Part shown: piece after piece, positions 17,444-25,366 of the stretch
Layout of the letters: every line of letters starts with the position of its first letter
How positions within the stretch are numbered: position 1 is the first letter of the stretch
DNA from: Roseobacter insulae
GTDB taxonomy: Bacteria; Pseudomonadota; Alphaproteobacteria; Rhodobacterales; Rhodobacteraceae
Assembly (NCBI RefSeq): GCF_019375555.1
Contig: NZ_JAHXDN010000001.1
Span: 186,001 to 250,000 of the forward strand
Length of the DNA stretch: 64,000 bases
Direction of reading: 5' to 3'
Made by a program: the position numbers and the translations under genes
The notes under the pieces: generated by a model
The model's database searches: none
The model's input: only the letters and a program-made list of their open reading frames with translations
Told to the model about the DNA's origin: nothing

Positions 17444-19318
17444 ATGCGGTGTTCTCCTCTCGACAAGGGGCTTGTGTCCCTTGTCACCGCAATCGGGGTC
17501 GCTATGGCGATCGTACATATGTCGGTCGCGGCCTTTGGTGGACCAGCCCCTCTTGTGTTCAGATCGGAGCATCTGGCCTTTGCCATAGCACTTGCGTTTC
17601 TTCCAGATGTCCGGATGGGCAGGCTTCCCGACCGATTTTTGTCGCTCAGCTTGACTGTCTTCGGTCTTTGCGCGACCGCATACATCGTACTCGCTGCGGA
17701 CCATATTTTTCAGCGCATTGCGTACATCGATCCTCTCACATCGGTACAGCTTGTGCTCGGCAGCGCTCTTGTTCTCGTTATACTCGAGGCCACGCGGCGC
17801 AGAGTTGGCCTGCCGCTCGCCCTGACGGCAGCCACGTTCATCGCTTATGCTCTCGCGATTGGGGACATCGAATACGGCGCTTTAATGGAGCAGCTCTACC
17901 TCACGACCGATGGTATTTTCGGAATTCCGATGGGTGTGTCGGCCACCTATGTCAGCCTGTTCATCATCTTTGGTGTCATGGTCGAGCGGTCAGGTGCTGG
18001 TCGACTGTTCATGGATGCAAGCCTTGCCCTTGTGGGGCATACCTCTGGCGGGCCCGCAAAAGTTGCGTGCGTGACAAGCGCGTTTTTTGGGTCGGTTTCC
18101 GGATCCGCCGTAGCGAACGTCATGACCACTGGCGCCTTCACGATCCCGCTGATGAAGCGTACCGGATATCGGCCAGCTTTTTCGGGTGCCGTTGAGGCGG
18201 TTGCGTCGACCGGCGGGCAGTTCATGCCACCTATCATGGGCGCCACCGCGTTTGTGATGGCGGAGTTTCTCGGGGTTAGCTACCTGCAGGTGGCCGCATA
18301 CGCTGCAGTCCCAGCACTGCTATATTTTCTTGCGCTTTTTGCTGCTCTACACTTTGAAGCCAAACGCAACGGGCTGTCCGGGTTGCCACGTGCCGATCTG
18401 CCGCAGTTCGGCAAGGTTTTGCGCCGCGAAGGACACCTCGCACTGCCTCTCGTGCTTTTGATCTTCGTGCTTGGCTCCGGCTACTCGGCTGGTCTCGCTG
18501 CGCTGAGTGGCATTCTCGCGGTCGTGCCTGCGACATGGCTGCGTGCACACACGCGGCAAGTCTTTAATCCATTATCCTTGATCGAAGCGCTTGCGGCTTC
18601 GGCGAAGGCTGTCGTGCCTGTCGCGCTGGCCTGTGCTTGTGCGGGGATCGTGATCGGTGTTGTCACGCTGACCGGATTGGGGATCGAGTTTGCGAGCCTG
18701 GTGATTTCGGCGGCCGGCAGCAGCCTCATGCTCGCGCTAATCCTTACCATGCTGGCTGGCATCGTTCTTGGCATGGGTATGCCAACGACCCCTGCCTACG
18801 TCATTCAGGTGTCGTTACTCGTGCCGGCTGTCGTAAAACTGGGCGTCGAACCGGCAGCTGCGCATTTGTTCGTGCTCTACTTTGCCGTACTTTCGAACAT
18901 TACACCTCCGGTGGCGATGGCGTCGCTCGCTGCGAGCGCAATTTCCGGGGCGCGCCTTGGAGAGACGTCGAGGATAGCGCTGAAACTTGCAGCAACAGCA
19001 TATCTGGTGCCGTTCCTCTTCGCGCTTTATCCGGCGCTTCTTTTAATCGGTGAGCCGTCAGAGATTGTTTTGTCGACCGCTACGGCTTTGATTGGCGTCG
19101 TCGCCCTAGCCGCAGGTTTCACAGGTTGGCTGATCAACTCGCTACGACTATTTGAGCGTGTCATCATGCTCTGTGCATCTGGTGCATTTTTGCTGCCCGG
19201 AGTGGCAACTGATATCATCGGCACCGTGGTATTCTCTGCATTCTGTATATATCAGTACAAAATACGTGCACGCGACACCTCCGCTCTGGCTGTGCCGGCG
19301 CCTGAGAAAGCAAATTAG
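17444..19318 (+). CDS. TRAP transporter fused permease (DctQM type)
   Basis: A 624-residue integral membrane protein with many hydrophobic helices. The N-terminal part corresponds to the small 4-TM subunit and the rest to the DctM-like permease, the usual partner of TAXI proteins. Typical segments are FIIFGVMVERSGAGRLFMD, VACVTSAFFGSVSGSAVANV, GGQFMPPIMGATAFVMAEF and LGMGMPTTPAYV. It should be driven by a sodium gradient. The last 80 bases of the coding sequence also contain the operator-like palindrome for the next gene. Confidence 0.93.
   Translation: MRCSPLDKGLVSLVTAIGVAMAIVHMSVAAFGGPAPLVFRSEHLAFAIALAFLPDVRMGRLPDRFLSLSLTVFGLCATAYIVLAADHIFQRIAYIDPLTSVQLVLGSALVLVILEATRRRVGLPLALTAATFIAYALAIGDIEYGALMEQLYLTTDGIFGIPMGVSATYVSLFIIFGVMVERSGAGRLFMDASLALVGHTSGGPAKVACVTSAFFGSVSGSAVANVMTTGAFTIPLMKRTGYRPAFSGAVEAVASTGGQFMPPIMGATAFVMAEFLGVSYLQVAAYAAVPALLYFLALFAALHFEAKRNGLSGLPRADLPQFGKVLRREGHLALPLVLLIFVLGSGYSAGLAALSGILAVVPATWLRAHTRQVFNPLSLIEALAASAKAVVPVALACACAGIVIGVVTLTGLGIEFASLVISAAGSSLMLALILTMLAGIVLGMGMPTTPAYVIQVSLLVPAVVKLGVEPAAAHLFVLYFAVLSNITPPVAMASLAASAISGARLGETSRIALKLAATAYLVPFLFALYPALLLIGEPSEIVLSTATALIGVVALAAGFTGWLINSLRLFERVIMLCASGAFLLPGVATDIIGTVVFSAFCIYQYKIRARDTSALAVPAPEKAN
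19243..19260. promoter_or_regulatory. operator-like palindrome inside the permease gene, before tetR
   Basis: CTGTATATATCAGTACAA lies within the permease coding sequence, 73 bases before the tetR start. It matches 15565-15582 at 15 of 18 positions. It suggests an internal, autoregulated tetR promoter. Confidence 0.65.
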
Positions 19319-19332
19319 ATCGGACAGAAGAA

Positions 19333-19911
19333 ATGGTTGGCGTAAAGACCTTCGACACCGAAGAAGCTCTCACAACGATCATGGAAGTCTTTCGCGAGAA
19401 GGGCTACGCGGGTACGTCTCTGGGCGACCTGGAAAAGGCGACGGGCCTGCCGCGCACGAGCCTATACAATGCTTACGGGAATAAGAACGCACTCTACGAT
19501 GCAGCCATTCGGCTGCATCGTGTCAAACTGGGCTACCCTCTTCTGGCCGAGCTCAAGCACCCCGACATTCGCGTTGCTTTGAGAAACATGCTGTTCAAAC
19601 AGATTGAGGGCCTGTCGCAGCAGGACAAACCCGTCGGCTGTCTAGTGACAAATTCCTGCGCTGATCTTGGTGCTCTTTCCAGCGACCTCGACGACACCGT
19701 GCGTGAGATGATGGAGGAATTCGAAGACGCCCTGAAATCACGCTTCACGATAGCGTTGGCGTCTGGCGATCTCGACCCGAACACAGATGTGGTTTCAATG
19801 GCCCGTTACTTTCTGTCCATTTCACGAGTTATTCCCCTGATGTATAGGGCGAGCGGCGACCTTTCATACGTCAAACAGGTTGCCGAGACCGCTTTGTCCG
19901 TCCTACGCTAA
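19333..19911 (+). CDS. TetR/AcrR family repressor of the TRAP/FAH locus
   Basis: A 192-residue TetR protein with a helix-turn-helix in the first 55 residues (TIMEVFREKGYAGTSLGDLE, then KATGLPRTSLYNAYGNKNALY) and the common GCLVTNSCADLG stretch of this subfamily. It ends the FAH-TRAP operon. The near-identical palindromes at 15565 and 19243 indicate that it represses both divergent operons and itself. Its ligand is probably the transported acid or a metabolite of it. Confidence 0.9.
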   Translation: MVGVKTFDTEEALTTIMEVFREKGYAGTSLGDLEKATGLPRTSLYNAYGNKNALYDAAIRLHRVKLGYPLLAELKHPDIRVALRNMLFKQIEGLSQQDKPVGCLVTNSCADLGALSSDLDDTVREMMEEFEDALKSRFTIALASGDLDPNTDVVSMARYFLSISRVIPLMYRASGDLSYVKQVAETALSVLR

Positions 19912-20012
19912 AGCGCCGGCGCGGCACCCTCTTTTCCATCAGCTTACTGGTCCAAGATATGCTGCCGAACCAGGCAATTTTGGCGGGTTTCTGCTTGCAA
20001 TTGGCTAGTCGC

Positions 20013-20024
20013 GGGTATATACCC
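20013..20024. promoter_or_regulatory. perfect palindrome over the marR promoter
   Basis: GGGTATATACCC ends five bases before the marR ATG. TTGCAA at 19995-20000 and TATATA at 20016-20021 could be the -35 and -10, which would give a leaderless message with the operator on top of the -10. The same GGGTATATAC followed by ACAATATG occurs before the SDR at 20471. Confidence 0.6.
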
Positions 20025-20029
20025 ACAAT

Positions 20030-20434
20030 ATGGAAAACGGAAATTGCATCTGTACATCCCTCCGGCGCGCTGCGCGTTTCAGCAGCGAGCTTTATGACGA
20101 TGCTCTGGCCCCGTCCGGCCTCAAAGTCACGATGTACCGCCTCTTGAAACAGATCCGGGATCGCGAGTTTGAAAGCCTTACCGAACTGGCTGATCATCTT
20201 GATCTGGAGAGATCGACGCTCGGGCGCAACATCAAGGTGCTTGAACGCCGCGGACTGGTTGCGCGCCATCAAGGCGCGGACGAACGGGCGATGAATGTCG
20301 AACTGACCCAATCTGGAGAAGATGCTTTAGCGGAGGCGGAGCCGCTCTGGTTCGCTGCACAAAAAGAGATGCGCTCGCGGCTCGATGATTCAGTTGATGA
20401 TCTGCTGCGCTTACTCGACCAAATAGAAGCCTAA
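20030..20434 (+). CDS. MarR family regulator with N-terminal CxC
   Basis: A 134-residue winged-helix regulator. NCICTSLRRAARFSSELYDD at the N-terminus is a common MarR lead with two closely spaced Cys (possible redox or electrophile sensor). LTELADHLDLERSTLGRNIK is the recognition helix region and DERAMNVELTQSGEDAL the wing. No ribosome site precedes the ATG; the palindrome abuts it. It likely represses itself and the SDR gene downstream. Confidence 0.9.
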   Translation: MENGNCICTSLRRAARFSSELYDDALAPSGLKVTMYRLLKQIRDREFESLTELADHLDLERSTLGRNIKVLERRGLVARHQGADERAMNVELTQSGEDALAEAEPLWFAAQKEMRSRLDDSVDDLLRLLDQIEA

Positions 20435-20470
20435 ATGGAAAAGTTGGCCATACATCTTTTGCCCTAATGT

Positions 20471-20489
20471 GGGTATATACAACAATATG
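20471..20489. promoter_or_regulatory. second MarR-type site before the SDR gene
   Basis: GGGTATATACAACAATATG repeats the marR promoter element with the right arm degraded and one base shorter. It lies 34 bases before the SDR start. Confidence 0.55.
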
Positions 20490-20522
20490 CGTGAAGAACA
20501 AAATGCGCAGAGGAGAAATTAC

Positions 20523-21281
20523 ATGTCGTTTGATGCACTTTCGCTTGAAGGCAAGACCGCCGTCCTGACCGGTGGGTCCTCTGGAATAGGTCTGGAGACA
20601 GCGCGCCTAATGGTTTCGCGGGGAGCCCGTGTTTTGATAACTGGCCGCGATCAGAATAAACTGGATGAGGTCGGCAATCGCATTCCCGGTCTCTTAACTC
20701 TTCAATCAGATGCCGGTTCATCTGAGGACTGCAAGAACCTAGCCGCCGAAGCGAAGTCGCTCTTTGGCTCACTCGATATTTTCGTCGCGAATGCAGGTGT
20801 CACGCCATTTCAACCGCTTGGAAACTGGGACGCGAGCAAATTTGATGAGCTGATGGCGATCAATGTTCGCGGACCGTTCATGCAATTGCAGGAATTGAGG
20901 CCGCTCATGAACTCCGGTGGTTCGATTATTCTGATTTCGTCTATCGTCGCACGCAAGGCTGGTGAGGCGGTTGCGGCCTATGGCGCCAGCAAGAGTGCAG
21001 TCACTCTCATGTCGGCAGCGATGGTCAAACCCTTTGCCGAACGGGGTGTGCGCGTGAATACCGTTTCACCCGGTCCGATCGATACGCCTGCCTGGTCGAA
21101 AACCGGCCTGCCCGACGACGTAATTGCGAGCGTGCGTCAGGAACGAGTGACGAACAGCCCCCTGGGGCGGTACGGAACGCCAGAAGAGGTGGCCGAGGTC
21201 ATCGCGTTTCTTGCGTCTCCGGCTGCGTCGTATGTGGCTGGAGCCGACGTGTTGGTCGATGGCGGTATTCTCAACGCCTGA
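20523..21281 (+). CDS. classical SDR family oxidoreductase
   Basis: The ATG at 20523 has AGGAGA ten bases upstream; the frame is open from 20469 but that overlaps the operator. The 252-residue product has TGGSSGIGLETARLM, VANAGVTPF, the catalytic YGASKSAVT and the end GADVLVDGGILNA. It is similar in layout to the SDR at 5327. It is presumably induced through the MarR regulator. Confidence 0.89.
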   Translation: MSFDALSLEGKTAVLTGGSSGIGLETARLMVSRGARVLITGRDQNKLDEVGNRIPGLLTLQSDAGSSEDCKNLAAEAKSLFGSLDIFVANAGVTPFQPLGNWDASKFDELMAINVRGPFMQLQELRPLMNSGGSIILISSIVARKAGEAVAAYGASKSAVTLMSAAMVKPFAERGVRVNTVSPGPIDTPAWSKTGLPDDVIASVRQERVTNSPLGRYGTPEEVAEVIAFLASPAASYVAGADVLVDGGILNA

Positions 21282-21326
21282 GATCGGATCGCACGAAGTA
21301 AACCAGCAACAATAAGGAGAGCAATT

Positions 21327-21872
21327 GTGAAGATCGACAAACTGGTTGAGAGCGCCAGATATGCGGCGAGCAGCGCCGCACTGTGGGCGAACTTTCTTGA
21401 TCGGCTTAGAGAAGATCTGCCGGTCGATCGGATATGCGCGGCCCTCCGCGTTGATCAATACACCGCCTACCTCCCTCGCGTCGCACAGATAAAGGAGCTT
21501 GAGCCGCTGCTCGGCGGCGCCGGCCTCTATGCCGACAGAGAGGTCAGCCGAACGTTTGATGTAATCGCGTCTGGTCGACCTTATCTCGCGGCGGCAAATG
21601 ATTGGTTCGATTATCCCGACCTGGCATTCTACGCCGTAGCCGTCCGTTCGAACATCAAGCTTCCGGTCTCATTCGGCGGGTACCCCACTGTGCTCAACCT
21701 TTGGAGCCGGGAAGAAAATGCTTTCACGCAAGACCATCTCGCCCAGTTGGCGCCCATAGCAACGGCAGTGTCGCAGTCGCCGTTCCAACTTCAACTCGAT
21801 CCGGTTGGCCTGGCTTTGCGCCGCACAAAGGATCTCATGACGTCGCGTGAAGACGCCCTGAAAGCAGCGTAG
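21327..21872 (+). CDS. GAF-like domain protein
   Basis: Starts at GTG 21327 with AAGGAG eight bases upstream. The 181-residue product ends its globular part with PVSFGGYPTVLNLWSREENA followed by FTQDHLAQLAPIA, a common last strand and helix of GAF domains. No output domain is attached, so it may bind a small molecule or act with another protein. It follows the SDR by 45 bases and may be in the same unit. Confidence 0.72.
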   Translation: MKIDKLVESARYAASSAALWANFLDRLREDLPVDRICAALRVDQYTAYLPRVAQIKELEPLLGGAGLYADREVSRTFDVIASGRPYLAAANDWFDYPDLAFYAVAVRSNIKLPVSFGGYPTVLNLWSREENAFTQDHLAQLAPIATAVSQSPFQLQLDPVGLALRRTKDLMTSREDALKAA

Positions 21873-22057
21873 AGAAGCATTACAGCGAGCCCATCTGGTG
21901 GGCGCCATGGGTGTGGGATGACAATCGGGCCACTCTGATTGACCAATACCACCACGCCCGCTCACTGAACATCGTTCCCATCGCAAAAACCGGTCTGCGC
22001 CGCGCGTCAGACCGAAGGATAGCTCCTTGTCTGTACATCAATGAAAGGACTCAACAT

Positions 22058-22684
22058 ATGCAAAGCAAAACAACCTTCGTATTGGCCGCAATCTCGTTCC
22101 TCAGCGCATCGGGACCTGGCTGGTCGGACGGCAGGCATCCTGCCTTCTTTGACACCCCATACTCGGTCGATTGGTCGAATGTGGAAAAACGACAGAACGC
22201 CCTAAGCGCCATGCCAGAATTCATGGCGCCGGGTGCGCGCGTCTGGGATTGGGCTCAAGACGAGTCTGGCAATTTCGTCGTTTTGCAGGAGGGTGATGGA
22301 AGTTGGACATGTTTTCCGGACCGGCCGCAGACACCCTCGAATGACCCGATGTGCCATGATCCTGTTTTTCTTGAATGGATGCTGGCCAATGCGACCGGGC
22401 GCACCGCAGAGATAACCAGCGCTGGGTTGTCATACATGTTGCAAGGCGGTTCGGCGTTCACTCAGGACAGTCCTTTCATTACCGGGCCGCTCGACAGCGA
22501 TGATTGGTATTACATGGGCCCTCACCTGATGGTCGTTCTTCCCGAGCGGTCGGACTGGGCGCTGGTCAATCGAGACACCTCGACAGGTCATCCGGTTATT
22601 GAAGCCCTCGCATTGGATCATCCCATCCTGCTCTTCCCGGTAGCGGCCCCGGATCAGGGGATCACTACTCACGGACTGCAGTGA
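22058..22684 (+). CDS. small secreted protein, unknown
   Basis: Start chosen at ATG 22058 behind AAAGGA; the frame is open from 21911. The 208-residue product has a signal peptide (TTFVLAAISFLSASGPGWSD) and a conserved-looking core (APGARVWDWAQDESGNFVVL, two Cys in DGSWTCFPD and PMCHDPVF). It has no motif I can name. It stands alone between the SDR group and the LacI gene. Confidence 0.7.
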   Translation: MQSKTTFVLAAISFLSASGPGWSDGRHPAFFDTPYSVDWSNVEKRQNALSAMPEFMAPGARVWDWAQDESGNFVVLQEGDGSWTCFPDRPQTPSNDPMCHDPVFLEWMLANATGRTAEITSAGLSYMLQGGSAFTQDSPFITGPLDSDDWYYMGPHLMVVLPERSDWALVNRDTSTGHPVIEALALDHPILLFPVAAPDQGITTHGLQ

Positions 22685-23061
22685 CTGAGTGTTTGGCCGG
22701 CGCCGCGTCGGCGTTGGCCTCCCCTGCCTGCACTACGGATCACATTGTTGACGCTGAAAAGGGCAATACTGTCGGATCTTTTATGTTTCGGAGAACGGAA
22801 CATGCGAACTATTTCGGCTGAATAGTAAGCGGTCAGATGTTCTTGTTCCATCTCAATGAACCGCTTATATGCGCACTCTGTGCCTGTGCGGGCAGACGCA
22901 ACAGGTGCGGCGCTGACGCGGTTCTGTCTACCGTGTCGACTCGGTCATTTAGGCTGACCGATGTGCGCAAACAGGCTGCCAACAACGGGCAAGATTTGGC
23001 ATGGTTACGGAAATGCGCTATTCGGTGCGCAGGTTACGAGCAACGCGAAAGTGACAAGCTT
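22685..23061. other. upstream region of the lacI-type gene
   Basis: Nearly 380 bases with no convincing gene. The lacI frame is open from 22837, but this stretch does not resemble a LacI N-terminus. No operator copy of the 18-bp palindrome was seen here. Confidence 0.5.
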
Positions 23062-24072
23062 ATGCCACCTAAGATATCGGATGTTGCCCGACTAGCCAAC
23101 GTGCACCCGTCGACTGTTTCCCGCGCGCTGGATCCAACAAAACGATCCAGAATTTCTGACGAAATCGTGGCCCGCGTGACCAAGATTGCGAATGACATCG
23201 GTTATCGCCCGAACGCTGTCGCCGCCAGTATGCGGACGGGGTCGACCCGAACGATTGGTGTGGTTGTTCATGATGTTAACGACCCGATTTATCCACCTCT
23301 GATCAAGGGACTTGAAGATGCCGTGCTGGACACTGGGCTCATGGTGATGCTTGGCAATGGCGGGTTCTCGGCCGACCGTGCAAGTGGTCTCGTGGATCGC
23401 ATGATTGCGCGTGCGGTTGACGGCATTGTACTGGCGACAACTGTGCTTGACGATCCGCTTGTGGAGAAGTGCCTTGCGGCCAAGATTCCGACTGTATCGA
23501 TGGTGCGGTATCCGCGCGATGGCAGCGTCACTTCGGTGGTGAACGACTGTGTTTCGGGGATGGAGCAGATGACCCAACATGTCATCGAGTGTGGCCATCA
23601 GCGCGTTGCCTGCATTGCTGGCCCGCAAACTTCGTCCGCGGGGCACAACCGTTTGATCGGGGTTCGATCAAGCCTGCACCGATCAGGGATCGATTTGCCG
23701 CCTGAGTTTCTGAAGATCACAGACCAACCCCGGATGGAGGCAGGATATGCTGCAACGATGGAACTGTTGTCATTGGCGACACCGCCCACTGCAATCATTT
23801 GCGTGAACGATGTTGTAGCGATGGGCGCGATGCGAGCCTGCCGAGAATTGGGAGTTTCCTGCCCGGAAGATGTGTCCATCACCGGGTTCAACAACGTTGC
23901 TTTTACCGAATTCGTAGCCCCTGGACTGACAACTGTGGCGGTTGATTTCCAGCGGATTGGTGATCTTGCCGGTCGCGCTTTGCTGTCAGAAATCGAAGGT
24001 AAATGCCCACAGAAAAATATCCAGACGGTACCTTGTCACGTTGTTTCCCGCGACTCACTCCGCGTGATTTAA
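23062..24072 (+). CDS. LacI family transcriptional regulator
   Basis: I begin at ATG 23062, which places the LacI helix-turn-helix at the N-terminus (KISDVARLANVHPSTVSRAL). The hinge SRISDEIVARVTKIANDIGY and the periplasmic-binding-protein-like core (TIGVVVHDVNDPIYPPLIKG, FNNVAFTEFVAPGLTTVAVD) follow; the product has 336 residues. The ribosome site is weak. It lies just upstream of the TRAP operon whose promoter has a perfect 18-bp palindrome of LacI-site type, and an identical copy lies at 29985, so it probably controls both. Confidence 0.92.
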   Translation: MPPKISDVARLANVHPSTVSRALDPTKRSRISDEIVARVTKIANDIGYRPNAVAASMRTGSTRTIGVVVHDVNDPIYPPLIKGLEDAVLDTGLMVMLGNGGFSADRASGLVDRMIARAVDGIVLATTVLDDPLVEKCLAAKIPTVSMVRYPRDGSVTSVVNDCVSGMEQMTQHVIECGHQRVACIAGPQTSSAGHNRLIGVRSSLHRSGIDLPPEFLKITDQPRMEAGYAATMELLSLATPPTAIICVNDVVAMGAMRACRELGVSCPEDVSITGFNNVAFTEFVAPGLTTVAVDFQRIGDLAGRALLSEIEGKCPQKNIQTVPCHVVSRDSLRVI

Positions 24073-24146
24073 GCTCTGTGAATCCGGCTTTCAGTAGAAA
24101 ATAGACTTTCAAATTAAGAGCTTATGGATTGAACCAATTCTGTATG

Positions 24147-24182
24147 TTGACAGGTTAATGTGGCTGTGCAATCGATTGCACA
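24147..24182 (+). promoter_or_regulatory. promoter with LacI-type operator (TRAP operon)
   Basis: TTGACA at 24147-24152 is followed, starting 18 bases from its first base, by the perfect palindrome TGTGCAATCGATTGCACA (24165-24182), which would cover the -10. The central CG pair is typical of LacI-family sites. The same sequence and geometry recur at 29967-30002. Confidence 0.8.
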
Positions 24183-24248
24183 TGATGCGACGCTGGAGGA
24201 ATGATCGCAGCCAACCAAAAAATAGAAGTAGTCTTGGGAGGATTATTC

Positions 24249-25304
24249 ATGAAACGACTTACAAGCCGTGTGGCTGCTATCGCCCTATGCACGATGCCAT
24301 TTACCGCAACCGCAGAAACGCTGGATTTCACGATTGGGTCGCCTTTGGCACCGGTGCTGCCTTGGGTTGGAGCGCTGCCCAACTCGTTTGTTGCAAATGC
24401 CAACACGTACCTTGAGGAAGCGGGCTCGGAGTTGCGCATCGACTGGACAGAAGCCTACTCAGGTACCCTCTACAAATTCCAGGACACCCTGGAGTCTGTT
24501 GAAAGCGGTATTGCGGATGTTGGCTGGGTCGGCACGATCTGGGAAGTCTCCAACATGCCCCTGATGCAAATGACATTCAGTACGCCGTTCGCAAGTCAGG
24601 ATTTGGGCGTGTCGTTGTCGGTTGTGAACGATATCCACCGAGAGATTCCTGAGATGCAGGCCGCTTGGGAAGATTTCAACCAAGTATTCCTTGGTGCAGC
24701 AGGGGTCGAAACCTATCACATCTATTCTGTCGAGCCGATTGAAACGCTGGACGATCTGCAAGGTCTCAAACTCCTCGGCGGTGGAGCCGTGGGCTCATGG
24801 ATTCAAGCCGCCGGTGCCACATGGGTCGAAGGCAGCACGGGAACCTTCTACCAACAAATGCAAACGGGTGTTGCGGATGGCGCAGTGATCATTCTGTCGG
24901 CGGGCTATCCGAACCGGTTCCATGAAGTTGCACCAAACCTCACCTTGGTCGGCCTGGGCGCACAAGTCATCGGGGGCGCAACCATTAACCTTGATCGTTG
25001 GAACGCCATGACCGAGGTCGAGCAAGACGTCTTTCGCCGCCTTGGTGAGGAATACAGCCTTTATAACTCAACCAAAGTTGAGAGCGTTCTCGAGGATTAC
25101 ATGTCCAAGACTATTGCCGAGGGCGGCATCGTGACGGAGATGGCAGATGCGGAAAAACTGCGGTGGGCTGAAGCCATGTCCCATCTTCCGCAACTCTACC
25201 TCGAACAAGGTGGCGACATCGCCTCAAAGGTGCTGAGCGCCTATATGTCCGGTGTTCGTGCTGCTGGGCAGACTCCGCTTGTGAACTGGGACGAGAACCT
25301 CTGA
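24249..25304 (+). CDS. TRAP transporter substrate-binding protein (DctP type)
   Basis: ATG at 24249 follows GGGAGG; 351 residues. A signal peptide (RVAAIALCTMPFTATAETLD) precedes a DctP core with LYKFQDTLESVESGIADVGW, ETLDDLQGLKLLGGGAVGSW and QQMQTGVADGAVIILSAGY. In this family the substrate carboxylate is usually bound by an Arg; I did not confirm which. It feeds the fused permease downstream. It is the first gene of the LacI-type operon. Confidence 0.92.
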   Translation: MKRLTSRVAAIALCTMPFTATAETLDFTIGSPLAPVLPWVGALPNSFVANANTYLEEAGSELRIDWTEAYSGTLYKFQDTLESVESGIADVGWVGTIWEVSNMPLMQMTFSTPFASQDLGVSLSVVNDIHREIPEMQAAWEDFNQVFLGAAGVETYHIYSVEPIETLDDLQGLKLLGGGAVGSWIQAAGATWVEGSTGTFYQQMQTGVADGAVIILSAGYPNRFHEVAPNLTLVGLGAQVIGGATINLDRWNAMTEVEQDVFRRLGEEYSLYNSTKVESVLEDYMSKTIAEGGIVTEMADAEKLRWAEAMSHLPQLYLEQGGDIASKVLSAYMSGVRAAGQTPLVNWDENL

Positions 25305-25366
25305 GAGTTTAGCGTTCGCCGTTAACCAGAGAAATCGCAAACAGTCTATCAATGGGAGATACGCTT

